Assembly: GCF_005222485.1 (NCBI RefSeq)
Contig: NZ_CP029078.1
Location: 868,001 to 932,000, forward strand
DNA from: Streptomyces griseoviridis
GTDB lineage: Bacteria > Actinomycetota > Actinomycetes > Streptomycetales > Streptomycetaceae
DNA: 64,000 nucleotides
Direction: 5' to 3'
A model generated the notes under the pieces. The model was not told the origin of the DNA. It made no database searches and saw nothing but the letters and a program-made list of their open reading frames with translations. Positions 16,872 through 25,447 of this stretch are shown piece by piece. Positions within the stretch are counted from its first letter, which is position 1. The number at the start of each line of letters is the position of its first letter. The position numbers were made by a program, and so were the translations under genes.

Positions 16872-16966
16872 GTTCCTCGCCTCCTGAGCAGTGTGCGCCG
16901 TGGCCTCGGTCGTCCGCCCGAGGGGCGCCCCGGCCGGTGTCGGCCCGTTCCCTGTGGTGCGGTCGC

Positions 16967-18364
16967 TCACGCGGCGATCCGCGAGTCGCTCTCCGCGGTG
17001 ATGCCCCGGGTCGAGGCGATCACGTTCTTCAGCTTCTTGGAGAGTGCCTCATAGAACATGCTCAGCGGAAACTCGTCCGGAAGCACGTCGTCCACCAGCT
17101 TGCGCGGCGGCAGGTCGAGATCCAGGGCGTCGGGGCCCTTGGCCCAGCGGGAGCCGGGGTGCGGCGAGAGGTAGCCGGCGACCAGCTCGTACCCAGCGAA
17201 CCAGTGGACCAGCTTCGGGCGGTCGATGCCGTCGCGGTAGAGCTTCTCGATCTCGGCGCAGAGCTGGTTGGTGACCTGCGGGGCGCGCTGCCAGTCGAAG
17301 TGCAGGGTGTTGTCGGTCCAGCGGACGACGTCGTGCCGGTGCAGGTACGCGAAGAGCAACTGGCCGCCGAGGCCGTCGTAGTTGCGCACCCGCTCGCCGG
17401 TGACGGGGAAGCGGAACATGCGGTCGAAGAGGATCGCGTGCTGGACGTCACGGGCCTGCGGGACGCCGTCGTCGGCCAGCTTCACGGCCTCCCTGAAGGC
17501 GGTGAGGTCGCAGCGCAGCTCCTCCAGGCCGTACATCCAGAACGGCTGGCGCTGCTTGATCATGAACGGGTCGAAGGGCAGGTCGCCGTGGCTGTGGGTG
17601 CGGTCGTGGACCATGTCCCACAGGACGAACGCCTCCTCGCAGCGCTTCTGGTCGTGGACCATGGCGGCGACGTCCTCGGGCAGGTCGATGCCGAGGATCT
17701 TGACGGCGGCCTCGGTGACCCGGCGGAAGCGGGCGGCCTCGCGGTCGCAGAAGATGCCACCCCAGGAGAATCGTTCCGGCGCCTCACGGACGGCGATGGT
17801 CTCCGGGAAGAGGACGGCGGAGTTGGTGTCGTACCCGGCCGTGAAGTCCTCGAAGGTGATCCCGCAGAACATCGGGTTGTCGTAGCGGGTCCGCTCCAGC
17901 TCCGCCAGCCACTGGGGCCAGACCATCCGCAGCACGACCGCCTCCAGATTGCGGTCCGGGTTGCCGTTCTGCGTGTACATCGGGAAGACGACCAGGTGCT
18001 GGAGGCCGTCCTCCCGGTGGGCGGCGGGCTGGAAGGCCAGCAGCGAGTCGAGGAAGTCCGGCACCTGGAAACCGCCGTCGGACCAGGCGCGCAGGTCGGC
18101 GGCGAGGGCCCGGTGGTAGTCGGCGTCGTGCGGGAGCAGCGGGGACAGCTCCGCGACGGCCGCGACGACCGTCTCTACGGCCTCGGCGGCGTCCGCGCGC
18201 GTGGGGGCGCCCTCGGCGTCGAAATCGATGGAACCGTCCTTGGACTGCCATGGCCTGATCCGCTCCACGGCCTCCTTGAGCACGGGCCAGGCCGGATGTT
18301 CGACCGCCCTGGTCACCGGAGGAATCTGCTCCTCAGCGCCCACCCGCACAAGAATTTCCGTCAT
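16967..18364 (-). CDS. DUF6421 family protein, head of a four-gene unit
   Basis: 465-residue soluble protein that I recognise as the DUF6421 family of Streptomyces; no biochemical function is known to me. Striking conserved-looking polar motifs are MVHDRTHSHGD (251-261, three His and two Asp that could bind metal), VFPMYTQNGNPDRN (126-139), FPETIAVRE and FDRMFRFPVTGERVRNYDGLGGQ. No signal peptide or membrane segment. ATG 18364 follows GGAGGGTGGG. The upstream region contains the near-palindrome CCGTATACATATGG at 18401-18414, which may be a promoter or operator. Downstream the SDR, PLP enzyme and transglutaminase-like protein follow closely on the same strand, so they probably work together. 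Confidence 0.8.
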   Translation of the reverse strand: MTEILVRVGAEEQIPPVTRAVEHPAWPVLKEAVERIRPWQSKDGSIDFDAEGAPTRADAAEAVETVVAAVAELSPLLPHDADYHRALAADLRAWSDGGFQVPDFLDSLLAFQPAAHREDGLQHLVVFPMYTQNGNPDRNLEAVVLRMVWPQWLAELERTRYDNPMFCGITFEDFTAGYDTNSAVLFPETIAVREAPERFSWGGIFCDREAARFRRVTEAAVKILGIDLPEDVAAMVHDQKRCEEAFVLWDMVHDRTHSHGDLPFDPFMIKQRQPFWMYGLEELRCDLTAFREAVKLADDGVPQARDVQHAILFDRMFRFPVTGERVRNYDGLGGQLLFAYLHRHDVVRWTDNTLHFDWQRAPQVTNQLCAEIEKLYRDGIDRPKLVHWFAGYELVAGYLSPHPGSRWAKGPDALDLDLPPRKLVDDVLPDEFPLSMFYEALSKKLKNVIASTRGITAESDSRIAA

Positions 18365-18713
18365 GTCCCACCCTCCACAGGAGAAGCTCGCGTAAGAAGA
18401 CCGTATACATATGGCCTTTCACCCAGCAAGAGGCACCTCGGGAAAATATCCTGCGCGGCCCCACTTCTCACCGTACTTTTTCCTGCCGGAAACCCCGATG
18501 GCCGACGGATGGACCCGTCGCGCCTACCCCGCCCGGGGAGGCGCGAAACAGGCCACTGATCGACACGCGCCTGGGTAGGGAACCGGACGAGGCGGAACCG
18601 GCACGTGCGGGTCCATCGCGGGGCGCGGCCGTTAGGCTGCGGCTCTGCCCGCGCGGCCGTCCGCCCCGGTGCGCGCGAGCGCCGAGCCGCCGTCGACGGA
18701 AGAGGGTCGAACC
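18365..18713. other. 349-bp divergent intergenic region
   Basis: Separates the DUF6421 unit from the glycerophosphodiesterase. It holds the A/T-rich near-palindrome CCGTATACATATGG (18401-18414), probably part of the DUF6421 promoter, and a hairpin CGCGCCT/AGGCGCG at 18519-18545. No convincing open reading frame or RNA gene was seen. Confidence 0.5.
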
Positions 18714-19397
18714 TTGAACTTCCTTACCATCGGTCACCGCGGGGTCATGGGTGTCGAACCCGAGAACACCCTCCGTTCGTTCGTCGCCGCCCAGCACGCC
18801 GGCCTCGACGTCATCGAACTCGATCTGCATCTGAGCAAGGACGGCGCCCTCGTCGTCATGCACGACACGGACGTGGACCGCACCACCGACGGCACAGGAC
18901 CGATCGCCGAGAAGACCCTCGCCGAGCTGCGCGCGCTGGACGCGGGCCGGGGCGAGCGGGTGCCGGTCTTCGAGGAGGTCCTCGACGCGGTGCCGACGCC
19001 GATCCAGGCCGAGATCAAGGACGTGGCGGCGGCCCGCGCGCTGGCCGAGGTGATCCGCGAGCGCGATCTCACCTCCCGCGTCGAGGTGTCGTCGTTCCAC
19101 GACGAGGCGGTCGCCGAGGTCGCCCGGCTGCTGCCCGGCGCCCGCACCGCGCTGATCGCCAGCCGCTACGGCAACGACATCGTGGAGCGGGCCGTGGAGG
19201 CCGGGGCCGCGACCGTCTGCCTGAACCTCAGACGGCTGACGCTGGAGACCGTGGAGCGGGCGCGCAAGGCGGATCTGCGGATCATCGGCTGGGTGGTGAA
19301 CACGCAGGAGCAGCTGCGGCTGGTGCGGGCCCTGGGCCTGGACGGCGCGACCACCGACTACCCGGAGATCAAGCGCACCGGCCGCTTCACCGCGTGA
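18714..19397 (+). CDS. Glycerophosphodiester phosphodiesterase
   Basis: Hydrolyses glycerophosphodiesters to glycerol-3-phosphate and an alcohol; GDPD family TIM barrel, 227 residues with no signal peptide, hence cytoplasmic. The catalytic pair IGHRG (His8, Arg9), EPENT (Glu15, Glu17), the metal site ELDLH (35-39) and VMHDTDVDRTTDG (His50, Asp51) are all intact. TTG 18714 is chosen: it follows AGAGGGTCG and opens the family's usual short N-terminus (NFLTIGHRG), while the upstream in-frame ATG would add an arginine-rich tail. It converges with the GNAT gene, the two stops being four bases apart. Confidence 0.9.
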   Translation: MNFLTIGHRGVMGVEPENTLRSFVAAQHAGLDVIELDLHLSKDGALVVMHDTDVDRTTDGTGPIAEKTLAELRALDAGRGERVPVFEEVLDAVPTPIQAEIKDVAAARALAEVIRERDLTSRVEVSSFHDEAVAEVARLLPGARTALIASRYGNDIVERAVEAGAATVCLNLRRLTLETVERARKADLRIIGWVVNTQEQLRLVRALGLDGATTDYPEIKRTGRFTA

Positions 19398-19400
19398 GCG

Positions 19401-19943
19401 TCAGCCCAGTTCCTTGATCAGCAGCTCGAACCGCAGGTCGTCGCGGAGCGGGATGCCGAAGCGCTCGTCGCCGTACGGGAACGGGGTCGTCCGTCCCGTG
19501 CGGCGGTAGCCGCGGCGCTCGTACCAGGCGATGAGGTCGTCGCGGACGGAGATCACGGTCATGTGCATCTCCCGCGCGCCCCAGCTCTCCCGTGCGGCAC
19601 GCTCCGCCTCGGCGATGATGATCTTGCCGAGCCCGGCGCCCTGGAGCGCGGGGCTGACCGCGAACATCCCGAAGTAGGCGTGGTCACCGCGGTGTTCGAG
19701 CTGGCAGCAGGCGACCCGGCGGCCGTCCCGCTCGACGACGAGCAGCCGGCTGTCGGGCGACTCGATCACCGCGAGCACGCCCTGCGGGTCGGTGCGCTGC
19801 CCCTGGAGGAGGTCCGCCTCGGTGGTCCACCCGGCCCGGCTCGAGTCCCCCCGGTACGCCGACTCGATCAGCGCCACGAGGGCGTCCACGTCGGCGTCCG
19901 TGGCGTCGCGGAAGGTCAGCGCGGTGGTGGCGGCCGTGTCCAT
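19401..19943 (-). CDS. GNAT family N-acetyltransferase
   Basis: 180-residue acetyl-CoA-dependent acetyltransferase. The N-terminal FRDATDADVDALVALIESAYRG is typical, FAVSPALQGAGLGKIIIAEAE (about 104-124) contains the pyrophosphate-binding Q-G-A-G-L-G-K loop, and IAWYERRGYRRTGR near 152 is the conserved C-terminal motif. The substrate could be an amine, amino acid or antibiotic. The start ATG 19943 is preferred over the longer ATG at 19979 because family members begin close to it. Single gene divergent from the VOC protein gene. Confidence 0.85.
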   Translation of the reverse strand: MDTAATTALTFRDATDADVDALVALIESAYRGDSSRAGWTTEADLLQGQRTDPQGVLAVIESPDSRLLVVERDGRRVACCQLEHRGDHAYFGMFAVSPALQGAGLGKIIIAEAERAARESWGAREMHMTVISVRDDLIAWYERRGYRRTGRTTPFPYGDERFGIPLRDDLRFELLIKELG

Positions 19944-20017
19944 GGTGCGGGTCTCCGATCGGGGCTGCGGCGCGGGCACCGCCGAGATTAGCGCGCCCCT
20001 CGGTAGGCTCCGAAGGC

Positions 20018-20419
20018 ATGGTGCATGTACTCAGCGGCAGGATCCTGCTCCGTCCCGTGGACCCCGAGCGGTCCAGGGACTTCTACGGCGGGCGGCTCGG
20101 GCTCGCGGTGGCCCGCGAGTTCGGCACGGGGCCCGAGCGCGGCACGGTGTACTTCCTCGGGGGCGGCTTCCTGGAGCTGTCGGGGCGCTCCGACACCCCG
20201 GCGTCCCGGGATTCCTCCTCGGCGCGGCTGTGGCTCCAGGTCGAGGACGTCGCGGCGGCGCACGAGGAGCTGACGGCGAAGGGCGTCGAGATCGCCCGCC
20301 CGCCGGTCAGGGAGCCGTGGGGGCTGATCGAGATGTGGATCACCGACCCGGACGGCACGCCGATCGTGCTGGTGGAGATCCCGCCGGAACACCCGCTCCG
20401 GTTCCGGCCGGGCATCTGA
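20018..20419 (+). CDS. VOC family (glyoxalase/bleomycin-resistance-like) protein
   Basis: 133-residue single VOC module with the two-fold beta-alpha-beta-beta-beta pattern: ILLRPVDPERSRDFYGGRLGLAV at the start and WGLIEMWITDPDGTPIVLVEI at the end. Candidate metal ligands are a Glu in FLELSGR and the late Glu in VEIPP; the first His of true glyoxalase I is not seen (Arg lies there), so the enzyme class is open. Such proteins are dioxygenases, epoxide-opening enzymes or drug-binding proteins. Divergent from a GNAT gene with 74 bases between starts. Confidence 0.8.
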   Translation: MVHVLSGRILLRPVDPERSRDFYGGRLGLAVAREFGTGPERGTVYFLGGGFLELSGRSDTPASRDSSSARLWLQVEDVAAAHEELTAKGVEIARPPVREPWGLIEMWITDPDGTPIVLVEIPPEHPLRFRPGI

Positions 20420-20461
20420 CGGCCGCTCACGACGCCGTGTCCCAAGGGGCGTTGACGTCCC

Positions 20462-21004
20462 TCAGACCCGCAGCGCGCCCAGGCGTCCCTCCAGGCGGCC
20501 CAGCAACTCACCGAGCAGACCCGCCAGTTCGTCACGCCCCTCGGGGGCGAGCACGGACAGGACGGCTTTCTCGTAGGCGAGTTGCTCGGGGAGGATGCCG
20601 TCGACGAGGTCGCGCCCTTCGTCGGTGAGGCGGAGGTGGGCCACCCGGCGGTCGCGGGTGTCGCCGCGCCGCTCGACGAGTCCGCGGGCGGTGAGCTGCT
20701 TGAGGCGCTTGGTGACGGCGGCCCCCGAGGAGAAGGTCTCGCGGGCCAGCTCGCCTGGGGTCAGTTCGTGCCCGGTGCGGCGCAGCGCGCCCAGCAGGTC
20801 GAACTCGGGCCGGCTGAGCCCGGCCCGGCGCAGCGGCGCGTCCTCGGCCTGCTGGAGGAGGGCGGCGCAGCGGTTGACCCGGCCGATGATCTCCATGGGG
20901 GCGGTGTCGAGTCCCGGATGGACGGTCCGCCACTGCCGAACGACCGCGGAGACGGTGTCGTCCACGCCGGCTGCGGTCGCGGTCTCGTGGCGGGGTGCCG
21001 TCAT
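20462..21004 (-). CDS. MarR family transcriptional regulator
   Basis: 180-residue winged-helix regulator. The dimerisation helix covers 30-60, the recognition helix lies in LTPGELARETFSSGAAVTKRLKQL (about 80-103), and the wing contains ERRGDTRDRRVAHLRLTDEGR, the classical D-x-R basic wing. The ATG start overlaps the stop of the FUSC transporter gene (ATGA), so the pair is translationally coupled. A TTTAC-CC-GTAAA palindrome just upstream of the transporter is its likely operator, giving autoregulated, ligand-induced efflux. Ligands of MarR proteins are often aromatic acids. Confidence 0.9.
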   Translation of the reverse strand: MTAPRHETATAAGVDDTVSAVVRQWRTVHPGLDTAPMEIIGRVNRCAALLQQAEDAPLRRAGLSRPEFDLLGALRRTGHELTPGELARETFSSGAAVTKRLKQLTARGLVERRGDTRDRRVAHLRLTDEGRDLVDGILPEQLAYEKAVLSVLAPEGRDELAGLLGELLGRLEGRLGALRV

Positions 21005-22677
21005 GGTCGTACGCCTTCCGTCTCCGTGCGGTCGCCCGGCAGCCGTCCCCGGCGCCGGGTCGTCGCGGCGAGCGTACGGTGTCCGGCCTGTTCGGCGCGC
21101 ATCACCCGTTCCTGGGGCAGGGCGCGCTGCCACCATTCGCCGGACGCGGCGTCGGCGGTGGCCCGCAGTTCGACCAGGGCGGCGGCGAGCGAGCGGCGGG
21201 CGGACTCCAGGGCGGCGGGCTCGGGTTCCGGCCCGGCGAGCAGCCGGGCGGTGTGCTCACGGAGGCGTTCGACGGCGGCCAGGGCGTCCTCGACGCGGTC
21301 CCCCGCCCGCCGGTTGGTGACGGCGACGGCGGCGAGGAAGCCGACCAGGGCGCCGACCAGGGTGTCCACGACGCGTTCGGTGATGAGGGTGCCGGGTTCC
21401 TGGACGCCGACGAACTCGGTGATGAGCAGCGCCATGGGGGTGACGCAGACGCTGCCGAGCCAGTAGTTGCGGGTGATGAGCGCCTCGGCGCCGAAGTTGA
21501 AGGCGAGGCAGCAGAGCACGAGGGCGGCGGGTCCGAGGTGGGCGAGCGGGGCGACGGCGGCGAAGACCAGGACGCCGGCGAGGTTGCCGACGACGCGCTG
21601 GACGCCCCGGCTCCAGGTGAGGGCGACGTTGGCCTGGTAGAGGGAGGCGGCGGTGACCAGGGCCCAGTAGGGGCGGCCGATCCCGAGGGCGAGCGAGAGG
21701 TAGCCAGCCAGGGCACAGCCGACCGCGGTGCGGACGGCGAGCGGCGTGAGGGGGGCCAGGCGGTGGCGCAACGAGGGGCGCGGTGAGGCGAGTTCGACCT
21801 CGACGCCGAGGAGTTCGTCGCCGTCCTCCGGGGTGTCGGTGCGGGGCACGGGGCCGCGCGCGACGAGGTCACCGGCCCAGCCGCGCAGGCGGCCCGGGTC
21901 GGTGTCGGCGGGGGCGGCGAGGGCGACCTCGGCGCGTACGACGAGGCGTTCGAGCGCGCGCCGGGTGCGGGCGGCGCGGGGGCCGGTGGCGAGCAGGGAC
22001 TGCCAGGCGGCCTGGACGGCGGCCGCGGCGGCGGCGCGGGTCCTGGCGCGGGCGTGGGTGTCGTCGGCGGGGGTGCCGGCGTACGCGGCGGCGGCGTTCA
22101 GGGCCTGGGCGGTGGCGCGGCGCTCGGGTCCGTGCGGGCGCACCAGCCAGGGGGCCATGCCGACCAGCCAGGCCCAGGCGCCGGCCGCGACGGCGAGCGC
22201 GAGGTGGCCGGGGATCTGGCCGAGGGTCTGCGGGGCGAAGAGGGCGGCGGAGCTGATGAAGGTGAGGACGACGTTGCCGGGCGGGCCGATGCGGGTGGCG
22301 TCGCAGAGCGCCTTCTGGGCCGCCGCGAGCAGGGCGCCGACGGTGACCAGGACGACCGCCGAGCCGGTGAGGGAGGCGGTGAGCAGGGCGACGGCGAGTC
22401 CGCCGACCATGCCGAGCACCACCAGGGCCAGTACCCGGGCGCGGGCCGCGTAGGGGCGGTTGTGGGCGTAGAGGGCGCAGAGCGATCCGGCCATCGTGTA
22501 CATGGCGAGGTCGAGGCGGCCGAGGGCGAGCAGGGTGAGGTTGGGCGGTGCGACCGAGGCCACGGCGCTGAGGGCGGGCTTGAACCAGATGTCCGACGGT
22601 CGGCCTGGGCGGAGCACCCCGGCGAGCGGGAGGCGGCGGGCGCGGGTGGGTCCGGGGGCGGGGGTCGGGGTGCTCAT
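21001..22677 (-). CDS. FUSC family membrane protein (aromatic-acid exporter-like)
   Basis: 558-residue inner-membrane protein with two blocks of about five to six transmembrane helices (roughly 35-175 and 330-455) separated and followed by cytoplasmic helical domains, the FUSC / AaeB / YccS architecture. GRLDLAMYTMAGSLCALYAHNRPY in the first block and GIGRPYWALVTAASLYQANV in the second are characteristic. Probably exports small aromatic acids or fusaric-acid-like compounds. ATG 22677; a MarR-type palindrome lies 22-33 bases upstream, and the MarR gene follows with a four-base overlap, so the pair forms a self-regulated efflux operon. Confidence 0.85.
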   Translation of the reverse strand: MSTPTPAPGPTRARRLPLAGVLRPGRPSDIWFKPALSAVASVAPPNLTLLALGRLDLAMYTMAGSLCALYAHNRPYAARARVLALVVLGMVGGLAVALLTASLTGSAVVLVTVGALLAAAQKALCDATRIGPPGNVVLTFISSAALFAPQTLGQIPGHLALAVAAGAWAWLVGMAPWLVRPHGPERRATAQALNAAAAYAGTPADDTHARARTRAAAAAAVQAAWQSLLATGPRAARTRRALERLVVRAEVALAAPADTDPGRLRGWAGDLVARGPVPRTDTPEDGDELLGVEVELASPRPSLRHRLAPLTPLAVRTAVGCALAGYLSLALGIGRPYWALVTAASLYQANVALTWSRGVQRVVGNLAGVLVFAAVAPLAHLGPAALVLCCLAFNFGAEALITRNYWLGSVCVTPMALLITEFVGVQEPGTLITERVVDTLVGALVGFLAAVAVTNRRAGDRVEDALAAVERLREHTARLLAGPEPEPAALESARRSLAAALVELRATADAASGEWWQRALPQERVMRAEQAGHRTLAATTRRRGRLPGDRTETEGVRP

Positions 22678-22698
22678 ACCGATCAGATTAACAGGTGT

Positions 22699-22710
22699 TT
22701 TACCCGTAAA
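22699..22710 (-). promoter_or_regulatory. Candidate MarR operator TTTAC-CC-GTAAA
   Basis: Five-base perfect arms in an A/T-rich island of an otherwise GC-rich sequence, just upstream of the FUSC start. The position suits repression by the co-transcribed MarR protein. Confidence 0.55.
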
Positions 22711-22831
22711 CGATTCTCGTCACGTGCCGTGCCGCCCCGCACGCTCCCCGTGTACACCCTTGCGCTCGCGTGCGCGCCGCGTGCCGTGGGCATCGACCGA
22801 CTGTCCGACACCGTCGAACGGGGAGGTGCGT

Positions 22832-23374
22832 GTGCACGGACCGGCTTCGCCCGGGTGGCTGCTGGTCGCGCTGTGCGCGGCCCTGGGGGCGTACTGCCTG
22901 CTGCGGATGCGCAGCGGCGTCGAGGAACAGCGCCGAACGGCCGGGACGGAGGCGCTGATGGGGTTCGGGATGGCCGCGATGGCTGTGCCGGCCACGGCGT
23001 TCAGCCCGCCGTCGTGGGCCTGGCCGCTCTACGCGGCCGTCTTCGGGGCCGCCGCGCTGCGCGCCCTGTGGGCGGCCCGCCGCGGCGCACACCATCTGCA
23101 CCATCTGGTCGGCGACGCGGCCATGGTCTACATGGCGGTCGCGATGACGCTCTCCCCCGGCCGTCACGCCGGGCACGGCGGCACCCTCGGAGTCCCGGCG
23201 CTGACCGGGGTGTTGCTGCTCTACTTCGTCGGGTACGTGCTGCTGTCCGGTGCGCGGCTGGTGCCGGCGGCGGCGGGCTCGGGGGCCGTCGGATGGGGCG
23301 ACCGGCCGGAGTTGGCGCGCGCCTGCCGGCTGTCGATGGGCATCGCGATGGTGGCGATGCTGCTGGCGATGTGA
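22832..23374 (+). CDS. DUF5134 membrane protein
   Basis: 180-residue integral membrane protein with about five hydrophobic helices (8-24, 43-57, 65-82, 95-107, 122-143, 168-180). The segment HHLHHLVGDAAMVYMAVAM (87-105) and RHAGHGG (111-117) put several histidines and methionines near the membrane, which suggests metal binding, though none has been shown. GTG 22832 is five bases after GGGAGG; GTG 22826 is an alternative. It precedes the M56 protease by 120 bases on the same strand and probably belongs to the same membrane cluster. I know no characterised role for the family. Confidence 0.8.
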   Translation: MHGPASPGWLLVALCAALGAYCLLRMRSGVEEQRRTAGTEALMGFGMAAMAVPATAFSPPSWAWPLYAAVFGAAALRALWAARRGAHHLHHLVGDAAMVYMAVAMTLSPGRHAGHGGTLGVPALTGVLLLYFVGYVLLSGARLVPAAAGSGAVGWGDRPELARACRLSMGIAMVAMLLAM

Positions 23375-23494
23375 CCGCGTCCGGGACACGGCGGGCGGTA
23401 TGCCGGCCGGGGCGCGGCGCGCGGCACCGTTGCCTGCGTCACTTTGGCGGAAGAGGGCATGTGCGGGGCGGCGGCCCGCTCATAGGGTGAGCCC

Positions 23495-24430
23495 ATGATG
23501 GTCCCCGCAGCACTGTTGCTGCTCGGCGCCCTGACCGCCGTCGTCGCCCCGCGGCTGCTCGCGCGCGCCGACTGGCCCGACCGCGAACCGGTGGTCGCCC
23601 TCTGGGTGTGGCAGTGCGTGGTGGCGGCCGTCCTGGTGTGCTGCGCGCTGTCGATGACGCTCAGCGCGGCGGCGGCCTGGCAGGCGGTGCGCGGCCAGGT
23701 GTTCGCGTCCGCCCCGCACGGCGTCATGGAGGCGTACCCGCTCGTCACCGCGGGCCCCTGGGCCGCGACGACGGCGGTGACGCTCGCCTGCGCGGGCGGG
23801 TGGAGCGTGGCCATGCTGGTGCGCGAGGTGCTGCGGGCGCGGTCCCGCAGGCGCCGGCGCCGGGCCGAACTCCTGCTGCGAGCGCCGCTGTTGCCCGGTG
23901 AGCGGCCCGCGCACGGCAGGCTGGTGGTGCTGGAGGGCGAGCGGGCCGACGCGTGGTGGCTGTCGGGCGCGACGCCCGGACTCGTCGTCACCACCGGCGC
24001 GTTGCGCCGGCTCGGCGACCGTCGGCTGGACGCCGTCCTCGCGCACGAGAAGGGGCACGCGCGGGCCAGGCACGACTGGCTGCTGCACTGTTCGTCCGCG
24101 CTGGCCGACGGGTTCCCGCAGGTGCCGGTGTTCGCCGCGTTCCGCGACGAGATGCACCGGCTGGTCGAACTCGCCGCGGACGACATGGCCTCGCGCCGCC
24201 ACGGGCGCCTCACCACGGCCCTCGCGCTGGTCGAACTCAACGAGGAGCGCGGGGTGTTCGGCTCCGCGCCGGCCGGCCAGGCGCAGGTGCCGCAGCGCGT
24301 CCACCGGCTGCTGAGCGCGCCCGACCGCCTCACCCCGACCCGCCGTCTGGGGCTGACGGCGACGGCGGCGCTGGTCCCGGTGGTGCCGGTCCTGGTGGCG
24401 TTCGTACCGGGGCTGCGGGCGCTGGGATAG
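23495..24430 (+). CDS. M56/M48-type membrane metallopeptidase
   Basis: 311-residue membrane zinc protease of the BlaR1/MecR1-like M56 group without a sensor domain. Helices at 4-22, 35-60 and 88-110 flank a basic loop, then HEKGH at 184-188 gives two zinc ligands and the catalytic Glu; ELAADDMA (225-232) supplies the third ligand. A last helix lies at 285-308. Such proteins usually cleave a repressor or a membrane-protein target in response to a signal. No BlaI-type repressor gene is adjacent, which differs from the usual M56-BlaI pair; the neighbours are DUF5134 and a PAP2 phosphatase. Confidence 0.85.
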   Translation: MMVPAALLLLGALTAVVAPRLLARADWPDREPVVALWVWQCVVAAVLVCCALSMTLSAAAAWQAVRGQVFASAPHGVMEAYPLVTAGPWAATTAVTLACAGGWSVAMLVREVLRARSRRRRRRAELLLRAPLLPGERPAHGRLVVLEGERADAWWLSGATPGLVVTTGALRRLGDRRLDAVLAHEKGHARARHDWLLHCSSALADGFPQVPVFAAFRDEMHRLVELAADDMASRRHGRLTTALALVELNEERGVFGSAPAGQAQVPQRVHRLLSAPDRLTPTRRLGLTATAALVPVVPVLVAFVPGLRALG

Positions 24431-24510
24431 CCGTCCCGCCCGTCCGGGTCCCCAGGGGCGGCCCGGGGGGGCATTGGCGTCCCGGCCACCGGTTCGGGGA
24501 GGATCGACCC

Positions 24511-25236
24511 ATGCATCCGCACCTCGTCGACTCCCCGCCCCGCCCGCCAGGCCACCGGAGCGCGACCCGGGCGGCGGCCGTCCTCGCCGCCCTCTCCGGG
24601 CTGCTGCTCGCCCTGGTCGCCGCCGGATGGCGGCCGCTCATGGAGTTCGACGAGGACGTCGCGGACGCGGCCCACCGCCGGGCGGTCGCCGAGCCCGGCG
24701 TCACCCGCGCCGCGCGGATCCTCAGCGACTGGGCGTGGGACCCGTGGACGATGCGGCTGCTGTGCGCGGTGGTCGTGGTGCTGCTGGCCGTGCGGTACGC
24801 GGACCGCTGGACGGCGGTGTGGCTGGCCGGCGTCTGCGCGCTGGGCAGCCTGCTGCAACAGGGCCTCAAGGCCGCCGTGGACCGGCCGCGCCCGGTCTGG
24901 CCCGACCCGGTCGACACGGCCCACTTCGCCGCCTACCCGTCGGGGCACGCGATGACCGCCACGGTCGTCTGCGGGCTGCTGCTGTGGCTGCTGCGCCGCC
25001 GCGGCACCACGCCCGCGAAGTGGCGGACGGCGCTGGCGGCCGGGGTGGTCTCGGTGGTGGGCGTCGGTCTGACCCGGGTGTGGCTGGGGGTGCACTGGCC
25101 TTCGGACGTGGTGGGGGGCTGGCTGCTCGGGGCGACGGTGGTGGCCGCGGCGGTCGCGGTGCACCGGCGCGCGCACCCGGCGCGGGCTGCGGGGCGGGTC
25201 AGCCCCGATACCCCTCCACCTGCGACGACGGCCTGA
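24511..25236 (+). CDS. PAP2-family lipid phosphatase
   Basis: 241-residue membrane phosphatase of the PAP2 superfamily, acting on phosphatidic acid, undecaprenyl-diphosphate or similar lipids at the outer membrane face. The three motifs are KAAVDRPRP (about 119-127), YPSGH (149-153) and TRVWLGVHWPSDVVGG (190-205), all with their catalytic residues. Five or six helices are visible. ATG 24511 follows GGGGAGGATC. The last 38 bases overlap the convergent DUF2630 gene. The usual substrate choice in Streptomyces cannot be told from sequence; recycling of the undecaprenyl carrier is one possibility. Confidence 0.9.
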   Translation: MHPHLVDSPPRPPGHRSATRAAAVLAALSGLLLALVAAGWRPLMEFDEDVADAAHRRAVAEPGVTRAARILSDWAWDPWTMRLLCAVVVVLLAVRYADRWTAVWLAGVCALGSLLQQGLKAAVDRPRPVWPDPVDTAHFAAYPSGHAMTATVVCGLLLWLLRRRGTTPAKWRTALAAGVVSVVGVGLTRVWLGVHWPSDVVGGWLLGATVVAAAVAVHRRAHPARAAGRVSPDTPPPATTA

Positions 25237-25447
25237 CCTGGGCTTCGTCCGGGTTCTCGCCGAACTCGCTCTTGGCCCGCCGTCTGCGCAGCAGGTCCCA
25301 GCACTGGTCGAGCTCGCGCTCCAGCTGACCGAGCTGCCGCTGTTCCGACACGTCGTCGATCTCGCCGGCGGCGAGGGCCTGCCGCAGCCGGTGCTCGTCC
25401 GCGACCATCTCCGTGATCCTGGCCAGGATCCGCTGGTCCTGTTCCAT
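25199..25447 (-). CDS. DUF2630 family small protein
   Basis: 82-residue soluble helical protein: MEQDQRILARITEMVADEHRLRQ followed by SEQRQLGQLERELDQCWDLLRRRRAKSEFGENPDEA, which matches the DUF2630 pattern of a two-helix coiled-coil and a conserved C-terminal R-R-A-K-x-E/D-x-G-x-x-P. Function unknown to me. ATG 25447 is preceded by GAGGAGG; the longer ATG at 25471 is not needed. Its 3' end overlaps that of the PAP2 gene by 38 bases in convergent orientation, so the two transcripts could form an antisense pair. Confidence 0.85.
   Translation of the reverse strand: MEQDQRILARITEMVADEHRLRQALAAGEIDDVSEQRQLGQLERELDQCWDLLRRRRAKSEFGENPDEAQVRPSSQVEGYRG

Noticed and set aside
18519..18545. Hairpin CGCGCCT/AGGCGCG as terminator
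   Set aside because: It lies between divergent starts, so no transcript should end there; the stem is short.
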